Notes: generated by a model not told the origin, from the sequence alone. DNA of 64,000 nucleotides from Candidatus Thorarchaeota archaeon (GCA_019057475.1 DXJO01000001.1:1-64000); one strand, 5' to 3'. Positions 42,014-51,856 are shown, counted from the stretch's first letter. Program-made: numbers and translations.

Positions 42014-44416
42014 ATGACTGTTGGCAACGATGAAGCAGCTTCCATAGATGTATGGTCGCATTCCAAGAAGCTCTCTTCAAGAGTGAAGAAGCTGCGGGGA
42101 CAATTCTACTCCTTTGATGAACGAACTGAAACGAACGAGCCTTACGCGTTCTCAACAGGGACTCCCTGGGACCACGTGTACTCATTCCATGATTGGGCAA
42201 ACGAGCCAGCCTTCTACATATTTCGGGCATCTATTAGGGAATCCCTCAGCGCTATGGCAGTTGACCTCGAACTACCCGATGATTTCTGGGATCACACACT
42301 GCCAATGCGCAGAGCTATTGTGTTCCATGAAGCAATGACGCACTACATGCCCACTCTCATCCTCGATGGTGAGATGATAGTAGGCTTTCATTTCAATACG
42401 GCTCTCTCAAGGGCATTGAATAAGAGAGAGGCGAAAAAACGGAATAAGGAGATGAATAAGTGGTTCAAGAAGGCCAGCCGTCTCAACGAGTTCGGCGTGG
42501 GGACTGCAAGTGCCACTCCTGGACACATCATTCCCAACTACGCGAAGGTCCTTCGAGTGGGTTTCCGTGGTTTGGTGGATGAGTACGAGAATATACTGAA
42601 ACAGCCAATCTCCTCTGAACACAGGGAGTTCGTTAAGGCACTTATTCTAACATGCAAAACGGCACGTGCTGTCAACCGGAGATATGCCAAGGAATCTCAA
42701 AAATTAGCTGGGGTCGAGTCCGATTCGCTGCGCAAGGAGGAGCTTGAGGAGATCGCACGCATCTGCAACAAAGTACCTTGGGAGCCTGCGGAGACCTTCT
42801 GGGAAGCTTTGCAGTCACTATGGACAACCCACATGCTCGTGATGGCCGCGGAATCTTATCCTGGTGCAGGACTCTCACATGGCAGATGGGACCAGTACAT
42901 GTATCCCTACTACCGTGCAACCATCGAATCCGGAGAGATGACTCGCGAAGAGGCCAAGGAGCTAATGGAGTGCTACTGGATAAAGCACAACTATGTGTAT
43001 GACTTCCAAGGAAGCCTCGGAATTAACCAAGGAATCAACTCTGGTTTCGGACAGCTAATAACTCTGAGTGGTTGTGGACCGAATGGCGAAGATATGACAA
43101 ATGACTTGACCTGGCTTGCTCTTGAGGTAATCGATGAGATGAATCTTCTCGAGCCCAAACCTAACATCCGCTTGCACAAGAATACTCCACAGGAGTTCCT
43201 TCTGCGCGTCGCTGAGATGGTCGCAAAGGCTCAGGGTTCACCGTTCCTCATGAACTTCGATGAACACAGCATTGAAGGAATGGTCTGGCAAGGGGTACCA
43301 CGAGAAGAGGCTTGGGATTACGGTATTGTTGGCTGTCTTGAGAACACAATGCAAGGGAACGATCGATCTGGAACTGTGGACGTAAACATCAACCTTGCCA
43401 AGGCTGTTGAGCTTGCGCTGAATAATGGCAAGGATGTTGCTACGGGAAAGCAGGTGGGTCCCAAGACTGGTGATCCATTGAAGTTTACATCTTTTGAAGA
43501 CTTCATGGCAGCAGTGAAGAAACAGCTGGCCCACACAGTCAAACTTCTGATTGACTGCGGCAACATGGCTGATACGCTTCGGGCGAAGTATCAGCCAGTT
43601 CCATATCTGAGTGCTCTCATGGATGGCTGTGCCGCGCGCGGGAGGGATGTAAACCAAGGTGGAACGGACTGGAACTTCATAACATTGGAAGGAATGGGCA
43701 TCGCTACTTTGACAGACTCAGTCGCTGCAGTCAAGAAGATGGTCTATGAAGATAAACGTCTAACGATGGAGCATCTACTCAAGGCACTTGAGGCTAATTT
43801 TGAAGGCTTTGAGGAAACACGGCAACTCTTGAAGTCGAAGGCTCCTAGATTCGGCAATGATGATGACTACGCAGACTCGATTGCACAAGAGCTTACAACG
43901 TTTTGGGCTGAAGAAACCTTCAAGCGCAGTAATCCCTATACTGGTCGGAGATACCGTGCTGGCTATCTTAGCTGGAACTACTACATCCCTCTTGCTCCTT
44001 TGACTGCCGCTACTCCGGATGGGCGTCGCCGAGGCGAATTTCTCTCTGGTGGCGTTGGCGCCGTTCAGGGGATGGACACGAGGGGTCCCACCGCATCAAT
44101 ACAATCTGTGGGCAAGCTAGGTCTCGAAGTGGTTCCGAATGGTGCATCTCATACAATTACAATCAGTCCCTCCATGGTCCAAACCCGCGAGCATATTGAA
44201 AAGCTGGCTGCGCTCCTAAGAGCGTACAACGAAGTAGGTGGCACAGCGCTGCAAATCAACGTTATCGATGCAGAAACTCTTAGGGATGCACAGAAGAACC
44301 CTGACCAGTATTCAAATCTGCTAATCCGCGTGACTGGATACAATGCTTTCTTCACTCAAATAGGACGAGAGCTTCAAGCGGAAATCATTGCGAGAACGGA
44401 GCATACTGTGCAATGA
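42014..44416 (+). CDS. Glycyl radical enzyme (pyruvate formate-lyase/dehydratase family)
   Basis: The 800-residue protein has the catalytic cysteine in YGIVGCLENTMQGND (about residue 440). Its glycyl radical loop near the C-terminus is RVTGYNAFFTQIGRELQAEI, with the radical glycine about residue 775. The single cysteine followed by L-E (GCLE) is typical of dehydratase or decarboxylase members, unlike true pyruvate formate-lyase with its cysteine pair. The substrate cannot be named. The enzyme is oxygen-sensitive, implying anaerobic life. It overlaps its activase gene by ATGA. Confidence 0.92.
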   Translation: MTVGNDEAASIDVWSHSKKLSSRVKKLRGQFYSFDERTETNEPYAFSTGTPWDHVYSFHDWANEPAFYIFRASIRESLSAMAVDLELPDDFWDHTLPMRRAIVFHEAMTHYMPTLILDGEMIVGFHFNTALSRALNKREAKKRNKEMNKWFKKASRLNEFGVGTASATPGHIIPNYAKVLRVGFRGLVDEYENILKQPISSEHREFVKALILTCKTARAVNRRYAKESQKLAGVESDSLRKEELEEIARICNKVPWEPAETFWEALQSLWTTHMLVMAAESYPGAGLSHGRWDQYMYPYYRATIESGEMTREEAKELMECYWIKHNYVYDFQGSLGINQGINSGFGQLITLSGCGPNGEDMTNDLTWLALEVIDEMNLLEPKPNIRLHKNTPQEFLLRVAEMVAKAQGSPFLMNFDEHSIEGMVWQGVPREEAWDYGIVGCLENTMQGNDRSGTVDVNINLAKAVELALNNGKDVATGKQVGPKTGDPLKFTSFEDFMAAVKKQLAHTVKLLIDCGNMADTLRAKYQPVPYLSALMDGCAARGRDVNQGGTDWNFITLEGMGIATLTDSVAAVKKMVYEDKRLTMEHLLKALEANFEGFEETRQLLKSKAPRFGNDDDYADSIAQELTTFWAEETFKRSNPYTGRRYRAGYLSWNYYIPLAPLTAATPDGRRRGEFLSGGVGAVQGMDTRGPTASIQSVGKLGLEVVPNGASHTITISPSMVQTREHIEKLAALLRAYNEVGGTALQINVIDAETLRDAQKNPDQYSNLLIRVTGYNAFFTQIGRELQAEIIARTEHTVQ

Positions 44417-45396
44417 CTACAACAAGTGGTATCATTACCAATATCCAAAGATGCTCCACGGAGGACGGTCCAGGTATTAGGACAACTGTCTTCATGAAGG
44501 GCTGTCCCCTTCGCTGTAGCTGGTGTCACAATATCGAAACAATCAATGCTGAACCGCAGATTGTCTGGTATGCTTCGAAGTGCATCGGGGATGAAGCGTG
44601 TATCGAAGCTTGCTTGCAGGAGGTTCTACAGCTCACACCTGAAGGTATGCAGATTAGCCGCGCGAATTGCATTGCGTGTGGAAGTTGTGTGAGTGCTTGC
44701 CCCACGGGCGCGATTAAACTAATGGGCGAAACTTGGGATGCCACTGCATTAGTTGAGGAGCTCATCCGTGACAAAACGTTCTTTGAAACCTCTGGCGGCG
44801 GTGTAACGATATCCGGAGGGGAACCCGCTTACCAGGCTGACTTCGTCACAGAAATAGCTTCAGGTCTAAGAGAGAAAGGCATCCATGTTGCCTTGGATAC
44901 CTGCGGATACTGCAGCGAGAATGTGATGGAGAAAATGCTTGAACATGTTGACATGGTGCTGTACGATCTGAAGCAAATGGATCCAGCGAAGCATGAGGAG
45001 TACACCGGTGTACCATTGGAAAAAGTACTGCAAAACGCTCGCCAAGTAGCATCAAGCGGAAAAACCATGTGGGTTCGAACTCCCGTCATTCCTGGTCACA
45101 CTGAAAGCACAGATAATATCCGTGCCATCGCAGATTTCATTGTCAAGGAGTTGCCCAATGCAGAACGATACGATCTTCTCGCGTTCAACAAGATGTGCCT
45201 TGACAAGTACGCACTGTTTGGCCTTGAGTACCCCTTGAAGGATTATGACCTAATGAGCGAGGACGCAATGAGCAAGCTCTGTTCAATCGCTACAGATCGG
45301 GGTGTGTCGAACGTACACTGGTCCGGAATGACAAAGCATGAGTCCGGTAAGAAATCGATGACTATTCCAAACAAGGAGGTCAATCGCTGTGGTTGA
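44413..45396 (+). CDS. Glycyl radical enzyme activating enzyme (radical SAM)
   Basis: This 327-residue radical SAM protein has CxxxCxxC in KGCPLRCSWCHNIETI. An inserted two-cluster ferredoxin region follows (SKCIGDEACIEACLQEV and NCIACGSCVSACPTGAIKLM). After it come GGGVTISGGEPAYQADFVTE and LDTCGYCSENVMEKMLEHVD, the SAM-binding strands. It makes the radical on the upstream enzyme using S-adenosylmethionine. The ferredoxin insert is typical of activases for dehydratase-type partners. It overlaps both neighbours, so the three genes form one operon. Confidence 0.95.
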   Translation: MTTTSGIITNIQRCSTEDGPGIRTTVFMKGCPLRCSWCHNIETINAEPQIVWYASKCIGDEACIEACLQEVLQLTPEGMQISRANCIACGSCVSACPTGAIKLMGETWDATALVEELIRDKTFFETSGGGVTISGGEPAYQADFVTEIASGLREKGIHVALDTCGYCSENVMEKMLEHVDMVLYDLKQMDPAKHEEYTGVPLEKVLQNARQVASSGKTMWVRTPVIPGHTESTDNIRAIADFIVKELPNAERYDLLAFNKMCLDKYALFGLEYPLKDYDLMSEDAMSKLCSIATDRGVSNVHWSGMTKHESGKKSMTIPNKEVNRCG

Positions 45397-46216
45397 AATA
45401 CTGTCCGAAGAGCTAGTTGAAACATTGAAACCTCTTTTGAACCCCAAGTTTATGGCGACCAAAGATAACACTGGCGAGCCCAATATTGCTCTAGTCCTGT
45501 CGTGGACTATATACTCCGACGGTAAGAGGCTCGTTTACGGCGAGTTCATGAATAATAAGACTAGAAAAAATCTTGAGGCCGGCAATAATGAGATTGGACT
45601 TCTAGTGATGAATACTGACCTTGATAATTGGATGATTCGGGCTGATTTCGAGTCGTATCACAGGAATGACGAAATCTACGAGTTCATGGTAATGACGCCG
45701 CTCTTCAAATACAATCAGTATACAAGTGCACGTTCGGTTGGCGTGGCACACCCTCTATGGTCCAGTCCCAACTATAGATTCTCAAAGCCGTCAGTCTTGT
45801 CGTCATACGTCAAGGCGAAGCTAGCCGCTAGAAAGATTCCGACAGCTAAGACCGATGAAGGCAACATGCCTAGGAATGTCATGGAGCGTTTCAGCCGGAT
45901 GGTAGCAGTAAAGGCGATTGCATTTGTGGAGGATGATGGCTATCTCTCGTTGTTCCCTTCATTTGGCATTGTCCCGGTATCTTCGAATCGACTTGTTGTG
46001 CATAGAAGCGAGGAGAAACGAAGGGGATTTGAACTCAAGGATGATCAACGAGTAGCAGTATCACTCGCTACACTTGAACCGGCAGCATTTCAAGTGAAGG
46101 GTACGTTTAGAGTGATTAGTGATAGCGTTGGCGTTATTGATCTAGACCGAGTTTATGCCTGTTCACTTCCTCGACCGGGCGTGAGGGTGGATCTTCCAAT
46201 GTTAGAGCGGGTTTAG
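45389..46216 (+). CDS. Pyridoxamine 5'-phosphate oxidase-like split-barrel flavoprotein
   Basis: The protein has 275 residues. Residues 10-100 read KFMATKDNTGEPNIALVLSW, RLVYGEFMNNKTRKNLEAGN and EIGLLVMNTDLDNWMIRADF, the strand order of FMN-binding split barrels. A second half beginning near residue 165 (MVAVKAIAFVEDDGYLSLFP, SLATLEPAAFQVKGTFRVIS) looks like a duplicated barrel. The GTG start overlaps the activase gene by 8 bases and has a perfect AAGGAGGT site. Its presence in a glycyl radical operon is uncommon and may mean it reduces or protects the product or the radical system. A T6 run follows about 30 bases after its stop. Confidence 0.75.
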   Translation: MVEILSEELVETLKPLLNPKFMATKDNTGEPNIALVLSWTIYSDGKRLVYGEFMNNKTRKNLEAGNNEIGLLVMNTDLDNWMIRADFESYHRNDEIYEFMVMTPLFKYNQYTSARSVGVAHPLWSSPNYRFSKPSVLSSYVKAKLAARKIPTAKTDEGNMPRNVMERFSRMVAVKAIAFVEDDGYLSLFPSFGIVPVSSNRLVVHRSEEKRRGFELKDDQRVAVSLATLEPAAFQVKGTFRVISDSVGVIDLDRVYACSLPRPGVRVDLPMLERV

Positions 46217-46292
46217 CTACTTGACATGAGAGCTTCGTCACACAGCAATCCTTTTTTGTCTGGCCAAATGGCACGCGAGCGGAGGTTCTCTC

Positions 46293-46826
46293 ATGAAGCC
46301 AACTCAGTTGGAGTCCAAGGATGGCAGAATAATAACCACACGCCATGCCAATCCAAAAGACGCAAGAGACCTTCATAGTGGCTTTCGGCAGGTAGTCGAG
46401 GAGGGGTTGTGGCTACCTACCCTTGCACCCAACGCGTCTGTTGATGATTGGGTGACCTGGATTCAGCGCACTCATCATTGCAGAGAGGTTCTGCTAGTTG
46501 CGCATGTGGATGGTTTGTATGCCGGGCACCTGACGCTTCAGCCAGAAGAGTGGACCGCATCGCAGCACGTTGCTAAGTTGGGAATCATAGTTCTCAGCGA
46601 TTTCCGGAGTATAGGTGTGGGTCGGGCGCTAATGCTCGAAGCGGAAACTGCCGCTGTCAAAAGGGCCTTTGAGAAAATTGTTCTAAGCACCTTCGAGAGT
46701 AATTCGATGGCTTTGTCACTCTACGAGTCACTCGGTTATCGAATTGTGGGGCGAAGAGCGCGTCATTTCAGGATGCCGAAAGGCTTTATCGATGAAGTGC
46801 TTATGGAAAAGGCGTTAGACGTCTAA
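46293..46826 (+). CDS. GNAT family acetyltransferase
   Basis: This 177-residue protein is a single GNAT fold: ITTRHANPKDARDLHSGFRQ, EVLLVAHVDGLYAGHLTLQP, and the acetyl-CoA loop in IVLSDFRSIGVGRALMLEAE (RxxGxG). It ends in TFESNSMALSLYESLGYRIV, the closing helix-strand of RimI-type members. GGAGG lies 7 bases before the ATG. It precedes an ACT-domain gene by 26 bases. It could acetylate a protein N-terminus, an amine or an antibiotic. Confidence 0.88.
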   Translation: MKPTQLESKDGRIITTRHANPKDARDLHSGFRQVVEEGLWLPTLAPNASVDDWVTWIQRTHHCREVLLVAHVDGLYAGHLTLQPEEWTASQHVAKLGIIVLSDFRSIGVGRALMLEAETAAVKRAFEKIVLSTFESNSMALSLYESLGYRIVGRRARHFRMPKGFIDEVLMEKALDV

Positions 46827-46852
46827 TTTGACGTTTTGAGGATGCCGTACCT

Positions 46853-47362
46853 ATGTGGCAGCAGATTGTCGAGCGTTTCAATGATATGCCTCTCAGGCTG
46901 AAAGTTGCAAGAGCGTTGATTTGTCACGGTTTCCACATCGAAGCCCCGGGAGTTATCAAATGCATGGACGTGCGAATACCTCTCAAGGCGATAGGTGACG
47001 CGCTAGATGTGGACCGGCGAACCGTTCGCGCAACAACTGAGGATGTCTGCAATGACGAGGCCATCTTCAAGTTCTTCTCCCTAATTCGTCCAGCAGGAGC
47101 ATCGCTTGAGAAGGTGGCGAAGCTTCTGGGATACGGGGTCGTGACAATCTACGTAGAGAGTCCTGAGGACCCCGGTATTCTATCACAGGTTACCTCAACC
47201 ATATCGGGTCATGGTGTTTCGATACGCCAAGTGCTAGCTGAGGATGCTGCCATTTGCGAAGAAGCCTGTTTGAAGGTCGTGACTGAAGAGCCAATGAAAG
47301 GGGCCGCGATAGAGGCGCTGGCTTCCATACCAGGAGTCAACCGCGTGATTATCGAAAGATAG
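46853..47362 (+). CDS. ACT-domain regulator with N-terminal HTH
   Basis: The protein has 169 residues. The N-terminal 60 residues are helical, with a helix-turn-helix-like stretch (PLKAIGDALDVDRRTVRATT). Residues 95-169 form an ACT fold (VVTIYVESPEDPGILSQVTS, then HGVSIRQVLAEDA and CLKVVTEEPMKGAAIEALAS). Archaeal proteins of this layout are thought to regulate amino-acid metabolism in response to bound amino acids. The ligand and targets are unknown. Confidence 0.78.
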   Translation: MWQQIVERFNDMPLRLKVARALICHGFHIEAPGVIKCMDVRIPLKAIGDALDVDRRTVRATTEDVCNDEAIFKFFSLIRPAGASLEKVAKLLGYGVVTIYVESPEDPGILSQVTSTISGHGVSIRQVLAEDAAICEEACLKVVTEEPMKGAAIEALASIPGVNRVIIER

Positions 47363-47434
47363 TCGGTCACTCAACATCCGATTTGGGAAAGATGAAAAGG
47401 CATATGACGCGCTCCACGGAGAGCGTCTAGTCCC

Positions 47435-48721
47435 ATGGAATCTGTTAGATCTGAAACCGATGCACAGCAGGAGAAAACGGTTTCCTCCAGCAGCATGAGG
47501 CAGGTTTTAGCGCTCGCGCTGTCCTTGAGCATTCTACAGATTGGTTTTGGCATCATCATGCCCATCTTCCCATTCTACATCATCGAGCTAGGAGTGGGCG
47601 CAACCGAGTTGGGAATACTTGCGGCCTCCTTTGCAATAGCAAGGATTGTGCTGGCTGGCCCGTTAGGACGGCTATCGGATAAGGTTGGCAGGAAACCGGT
47701 TTTGACATTTGCGCTCGTGGGTTTTGCTGCAGCTAATGTCATCTATGCATTTGCTGATACAATTCTTGTGATGATTGCAGCACGAGTGCTTGAGGGTGCA
47801 GTTTCCGCAGGCTTCTTTCCGGCGGCCAATGCCTACGTTTCAGACGTCACGACGGTTGAGAACAGAGGAAAGGCAATGGGCTATCTCAGTATGGGTAGCA
47901 ATGTTGGTTTTGTCGTGGGCCCGACTGTTGGAGGTATCATGGCTCAATTCTTGGGCTTCAGGCTTCCTTTCATAGTAGCTGCTGGTGCTACGCTTTTCAC
48001 TTTGCTCCTTATCCTAGTGCTAATACATGAGCCGGATCGTCAGGTTGCGACACGTGAACTGGATACGAGAAAGGCGCCATCACTTCGCGAAGTATTTAGC
48101 TTCAATCGAAAGGCATACAGTGTTCTTGGATTTGCCATGTTTGCAACCATGTTTTCGATTGGTATCCTCGAGGTCGCATTCATGATAGACGCGGTTGTAA
48201 GGCTCGGAATCACACCCATCGAGATAGGCGCATTCTTTGGGATCATGGGTATGGTCATGATTATTGGAAGCGCAGTCTTTGGTTCGATATCAGACAGCGT
48301 TGGAAGAACACCCCTGATCGTGGTCGGCTCGTTTATTGGCACAATTGCGATGTTCATATTTGCACTTGCTTCTTCGTTCTTCGATCTCGCCATCGCTGGC
48401 TTGGTCCTGGGAATCGGCTTTTCAATGAGAGGTCCTTCCATTCAAGCTCTTATTGCCGACCTCACACATCCTCGTTCCTACGGGGCTGTCATGGGTGCAT
48501 ATGGCGCGGTAAGCAACAGCGCCTATGTTGTTGGCCCCTTGCTTGGAGGTTATCTCTACGACCAGCTAGGTACTTCAGTAGTGAGTCTAATTATTGGCGC
48601 ATGGGTAGCGACTGCTGGTGGAGTCGCTGCGTGGGTAGGGCTTCCTATGAGCACAAAGCCTGTTTGTGAGGCAGTTCAAACAGAATCCTCCACAGAGAAG
48701 GGTTCACAGATTTCTGACTGA
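47435..48721 (+). CDS. MFS transporter
   Basis: This is a 428-residue membrane protein with 12 predicted segments. Motif A is present in GPLGRLSDKVGRKPVLTFAL between segments 2 and 3, and is repeated in the second half as GSISDSVGRTPLIVVG. The charged central loop (HEPDRQVATRELDTRKAPSL) separates the halves. Multidrug efflux or sugar transport are the usual roles of this DHA1-like layout; the sequence does not choose between them. The gene converges with the MEMO gene, with 6 bases between stops. Confidence 0.92.
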   Translation: MESVRSETDAQQEKTVSSSSMRQVLALALSLSILQIGFGIIMPIFPFYIIELGVGATELGILAASFAIARIVLAGPLGRLSDKVGRKPVLTFALVGFAAANVIYAFADTILVMIAARVLEGAVSAGFFPAANAYVSDVTTVENRGKAMGYLSMGSNVGFVVGPTVGGIMAQFLGFRLPFIVAAGATLFTLLLILVLIHEPDRQVATRELDTRKAPSLREVFSFNRKAYSVLGFAMFATMFSIGILEVAFMIDAVVRLGITPIEIGAFFGIMGMVMIIGSAVFGSISDSVGRTPLIVVGSFIGTIAMFIFALASSFFDLAIAGLVLGIGFSMRGPSIQALIADLTHPRSYGAVMGAYGAVSNSAYVVGPLLGGYLYDQLGTSVVSLIIGAWVATAGGVAAWVGLPMSTKPVCEAVQTESSTEKGSQISD

Positions 48722-48727
48722 TGACGT

Positions 48728-49567
48728 CTACACAATCTCGGCGGCAACATAGGCTACTACGCTGCTCTTGTCACCAGTGACGTCCCCCGAGTTTGTGTAC
48801 TTGATGAGTCTGAACGATGTTGCACCAATCTCTTTTGCGAACACCATGGCGGCAGCCACCGGCCCCGCGCCACAAATGCTCAATCTGTGTTTCTTGACAA
48901 ACCCGAAGAAGCCTTCGGGGTCCATATATTCCAAGTATTCCATGGCTTGGTTGTCCTTCTTCCGCGCGGTGTCCGCTGATTCAAAGTGAGTGAAGTCCGT
49001 ACTAGCAATCACAAGGATGTCCATCTCATCAGCAAGCTTTGCTACTGTCTTACCAATGGACTCACAGACTTGATATGACTGGTCGCTGATGCATATCGGT
49101 ACGAAGCTCAATCCCTCCCCAAGCGTGTACTGCAGAAATGGTAGCTGAACCTCGATTGAATGTTCTCTGTTATGCGCAATGCAGTCCACTGAAGCTATGG
49201 GGTTCTCGTCCACAATCGCTGGGCCAAGTTCGGTATCATATTTGACCACACCCAGCGGCGTCTGCCAATCCTCTGCGCAAACAGCAAGCCTATCTCCAAT
49301 GCCAGTATGATTTGGACCAAAGATCACAATGTGGTCTGGTCTTCCATCATCGAAGAGCCTAAGGTATGAATGAGCTGCAGGCATCCCAGAGTACATGTAC
49401 CCTGCGTGCGGTGCAATCAGCGCCTTTATGCTCCTTGATGTGCCAGGCTCGCCCTCAGGCGCTCTGCCTGGGCCAAGTTCTCCTAGAAAGCAGTTCTTGA
49501 GCCTCTGAACCAGAACGGCTTCATGTCCTTCATAGAATGATCCAGCAACAACCGGCAGTCGAACCAT
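48728..49567 (-). CDS. MEMO1 family protein
   Basis: This 279-residue protein begins MVRLPVVAGSFYEGHEAVLV. It has ALIAPHAGYMYSGMPAAHSY, HIVIFGPNHTGIGD, EHSIEVQLPFLQY and VIASTDFTHFES, all hallmarks of the MEMO family. The family belongs to the class III extradiol dioxygenase fold, with histidine and aspartate metal ligands. In prokaryotes MEMO often occurs with AMMECR1 and a radical SAM protein, but neither is adjacent here. The biochemical role in archaea is unsettled. Confidence 0.95.
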   Translation of the reverse strand: MVRLPVVAGSFYEGHEAVLVQRLKNCFLGELGPGRAPEGEPGTSRSIKALIAPHAGYMYSGMPAAHSYLRLFDDGRPDHIVIFGPNHTGIGDRLAVCAEDWQTPLGVVKYDTELGPAIVDENPIASVDCIAHNREHSIEVQLPFLQYTLGEGLSFVPICISDQSYQVCESIGKTVAKLADEMDILVIASTDFTHFESADTARKKDNQAMEYLEYMDPEGFFGFVKKHRLSICGAGPVAAAMVFAKEIGATSFRLIKYTNSGDVTGDKSSVVAYVAAEIV

Positions 49568-49659
49568 TGGCTATCCCATCAACCCCTTCTAGCTTGGCTT
49601 GAGAAAAGCTTTTGGTATTCCTGCAAATTATGAAATATGCCTTCGCCTCAATGGGCATT

Positions 49660-50961
49660 CTATTTTTCTCGAATGATGTTCACTAGATTGTCAGGACTCA
49701 CTTGCTGAGTTTCCTTAGTACGCATGTTTCTCAAGCTTACTTCTCCTTTTTCTTGGTCTCGAGCTCCGACAATCACAACGAAACGTGCATTCTTGGCGTC
49801 TGCTTGCTCCAGCAGTTTCTTGAGAGGCCTCTCCATAAGATCCACCTCACACGATATGCCTACCCTAACTAATTCATTTCGGAGTTTCATTGCGTATTTG
49901 ACCATTGGCTGCTTGATTGGAGCAATGAAAACATCAAGCTGAAACGCGAGTATCTTGCCCAATCCTCTGAATAGTAGTACATCCACTATCCTGTCGATGC
50001 CTAAGGAAATCCCAGTCGCAGCAGTGGATTGACCTCCGAATCGTTCGATGAGCGCGTCATATCGACCGCCTCCTGCAATCGAGCCTATGCTGGGTTTGCC
50101 AAGATACCTGGCTTCAAAGACCGCCCCGGTGTAATAATCAAGGCCTCTTGCTAGGGACATATCGAATTCGGTGAGCTTGCCAACGCCACTCTCATCAAAG
50201 ATTTCCGCCATTTGTATGAGTTCATCAACACCTTCAATTCCAATTTCAGAACCCTCTAGCAATTCTCGGAATTCATCAAGCGTGTTGAGTCCGATGCCTC
50301 TGAGTTTGATTGCGTCTAACAGGAATTCACTTTCTTCCTCGCCAATCCCTCTTGCCTTCAACTCGTCGACCACGCCATTTCTTCCAATCTTGTCGAGTTT
50401 GTCAATGGCTCGGAAGCATTCATGAGCCAGACTGTCTTTAACACCTGCTCTCTCTGTGAGTCCCTTGAGGACTTTCCTGTTGTTAATTTTCATCACGTAG
50501 TTGTCCTCAATGGTTCGCCTCGCGAACTCAAGAGCAACAAGAACTACTTCCGCATCAGCAGCTGGACTAGCTGAGCCAATTACGTCCACATCGGCTTGCA
50601 TGAACTCTCTGTATCGACTCGCTTGCGGTCTGTCATACCTCCAAGCCTTGCCCACAGCATATCGCTTGAATGGCTTGGGCAAATGGGGGTTTGATGCGAC
50701 GATGCGCGCGAGAGGAACAGTGAGGTCAAATCTGAGGCCTACCTCCCGCTTTCCCTTATCCAGAAACTTGAATGTTTCAGCCTCAATCTCTTCGCCTCCC
50801 TTGGCGGAAAGCGTTTCCCATAGCTCCATCACTGGAGAATCAAGGGGTTCGTAGCCGTACAGACGGAAGACATCAACTGCTGTTCTGATAAGAAAGTCTC
50901 GGACCCTCATGTTGGGCCCCATAATATCTCGCATGCCTCGAACTGTTCTTAACTCACTCAC
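49660..50961 (-). CDS. hisS: Histidyl-tRNA synthetase
   Basis: This 433-residue class II synthetase has TVRGMRDIMGPNMRVRDFLI at the start. Motif 2 is in YRYDRPQASRYREFMQADVD-like sequence, and the histidine-specific loop is LARGLDYYTGAVFEA. Motif 3 is GGRYDALIERFGGQSTAATG followed by GISLGIDRIVDVLL. The C-terminal anticodon domain begins DVFIAPIKQPMVKYAMKLRN. I chose the GTG of VSELRTVRG because GGGAGG lies 7 bases upstream; a TTG ten codons earlier also opens the frame. It loads tRNA-His. Confidence 0.96.
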   Translation of the reverse strand: MSELRTVRGMRDIMGPNMRVRDFLIRTAVDVFRLYGYEPLDSPVMELWETLSAKGGEEIEAETFKFLDKGKREVGLRFDLTVPLARIVASNPHLPKPFKRYAVGKAWRYDRPQASRYREFMQADVDVIGSASPAADAEVVLVALEFARRTIEDNYVMKINNRKVLKGLTERAGVKDSLAHECFRAIDKLDKIGRNGVVDELKARGIGEEESEFLLDAIKLRGIGLNTLDEFRELLEGSEIGIEGVDELIQMAEIFDESGVGKLTEFDMSLARGLDYYTGAVFEARYLGKPSIGSIAGGGRYDALIERFGGQSTAATGISLGIDRIVDVLLFRGLGKILAFQLDVFIAPIKQPMVKYAMKLRNELVRVGISCEVDLMERPLKKLLEQADAKNARFVVIVGARDQEKGEVSLRNMRTKETQQVSPDNLVNIIREK

Positions 50962-51187
50962 TCTGAAACCTCCCGGATATTCGAACGGCAACGTGACGAG
51001 ATGGCCGGAAGGACTACGGCGTCCCTAAAGAAATAGATGAACTTGGCCACCAGCATTCATCATTGTCACCAACACGGGCATTGAGCTAATGCGGTTTAAA
51101 TCTTGCGCTAGGCAATAGGGATAATGCCCGACCACAACAGCAGTAGGTACACGGAAGTGCAAAGAAAAAGGGCGGTTGAGGCAGGAT
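50962..51187. promoter_or_regulatory. Promoter region of hisS and 3' end of the rpoK transcript
   Basis: No gene is seen. On the minus strand, CGGTTTAAATCTTG-like sequence (complement near 51090) provides a TATA region for hisS. Just after the rpoK stop the minus-strand transcript reads CCGCCCTTTTTCTTTGC, a T tract suited to archaeal termination. Confidence 0.4.
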
Positions 51188-51856
51188 TCAATCCAGCCTC
51201 GTGCTCTTCAACAGTGTGCGAAGTGGAATATCTGCATGCTCACCAGTTGGAAGGGATCTCCTGACAGTCATCGGGAGGTTTCCTGCTTTGAGCTCATGTT
51301 CGGCAAGAGCGAATAGGCCGCTTGGCGCAGTCTTTATGTTGACAAGAATCGGTGCACCCATTGAGATCTGCAGAGCACGTGCACCAATGATTCTGGCCTT
51401 CTCAAATCTCGTGAGCCACTTGGGTCCGAATGGAATTCCCATCTTCACCCTCTCTCGGTCCAGCCCCGTTTCCAATGACATTCTCTTTTCGACACGAACG
51501 ATTTGCTCAGCAGGCGGAAGTTCGTGTTTATCTGGATCTGGTTCCGCTGCCTTCTTTCTCTTGGCCTTTTTCGCCTTTCCTGTTATATCTACGGCTCCTG
51601 ACGCGATGGCTTCTGCCAAAGTCTTCGACCCGGTTATGTATGTTTCAGCTTTCTTAACACTAATGCCTGGTACAGCTGAGGCAAGATCTTCAGCCTTCGA
51701 TTTAGATAGCTTCTCCAATGAATCGAAACCCGCCGCCACCATCTTTTCTGCAGTCTTGGGTCCTATACCAGGTATGTTGACCAAAATTACAGCTGGATTA
51801 ATCGGCTCTTGTGTCTCTGTTTCATCTGTCTTTTCGGGTTCGGGGCCTTTTGACAT
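51188..51856 (-). CDS. rpoK: RNA polymerase subunit K (Rpb6) with N-terminal helix-hairpin-helix extension
   Basis: This is a 222-residue protein. The last 85 residues are a clear Rpb6/Rpo[30 protein letters not shown], then [20 protein letters not shown] and the closing leucines. The first 100 residues carry two helix-hairpin-helix motifs ([20 protein letters not shown] and [20 protein letters not shown]) and a lysine-rich linker. Archaeal RpoK is usually under 110 residues, so the DNA-binding-type extension is unusual. It is 36 bases after the thermosome gene on the same strand. Confidence 0.88.
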   Translation of the reverse strand: MSKGPEPEKTDETETQEPINPAVILVNIPGIGPKTAEKMVAAGFDSLEKLSKSKAEDLASAVPGISVKKAETYITGSKTLAEAIASGAVDITGKAKKAKRKKAAEPDPDKHELPPAEQIVRVEKRMSLETGLDRERVKMGIPFGPKWLTRFEKARIIGARALQISMGAPILVNIKTAPSGLFALAEHELKAGNLPMTVRRSLPTGEHADIPLRTLLKSTRLD

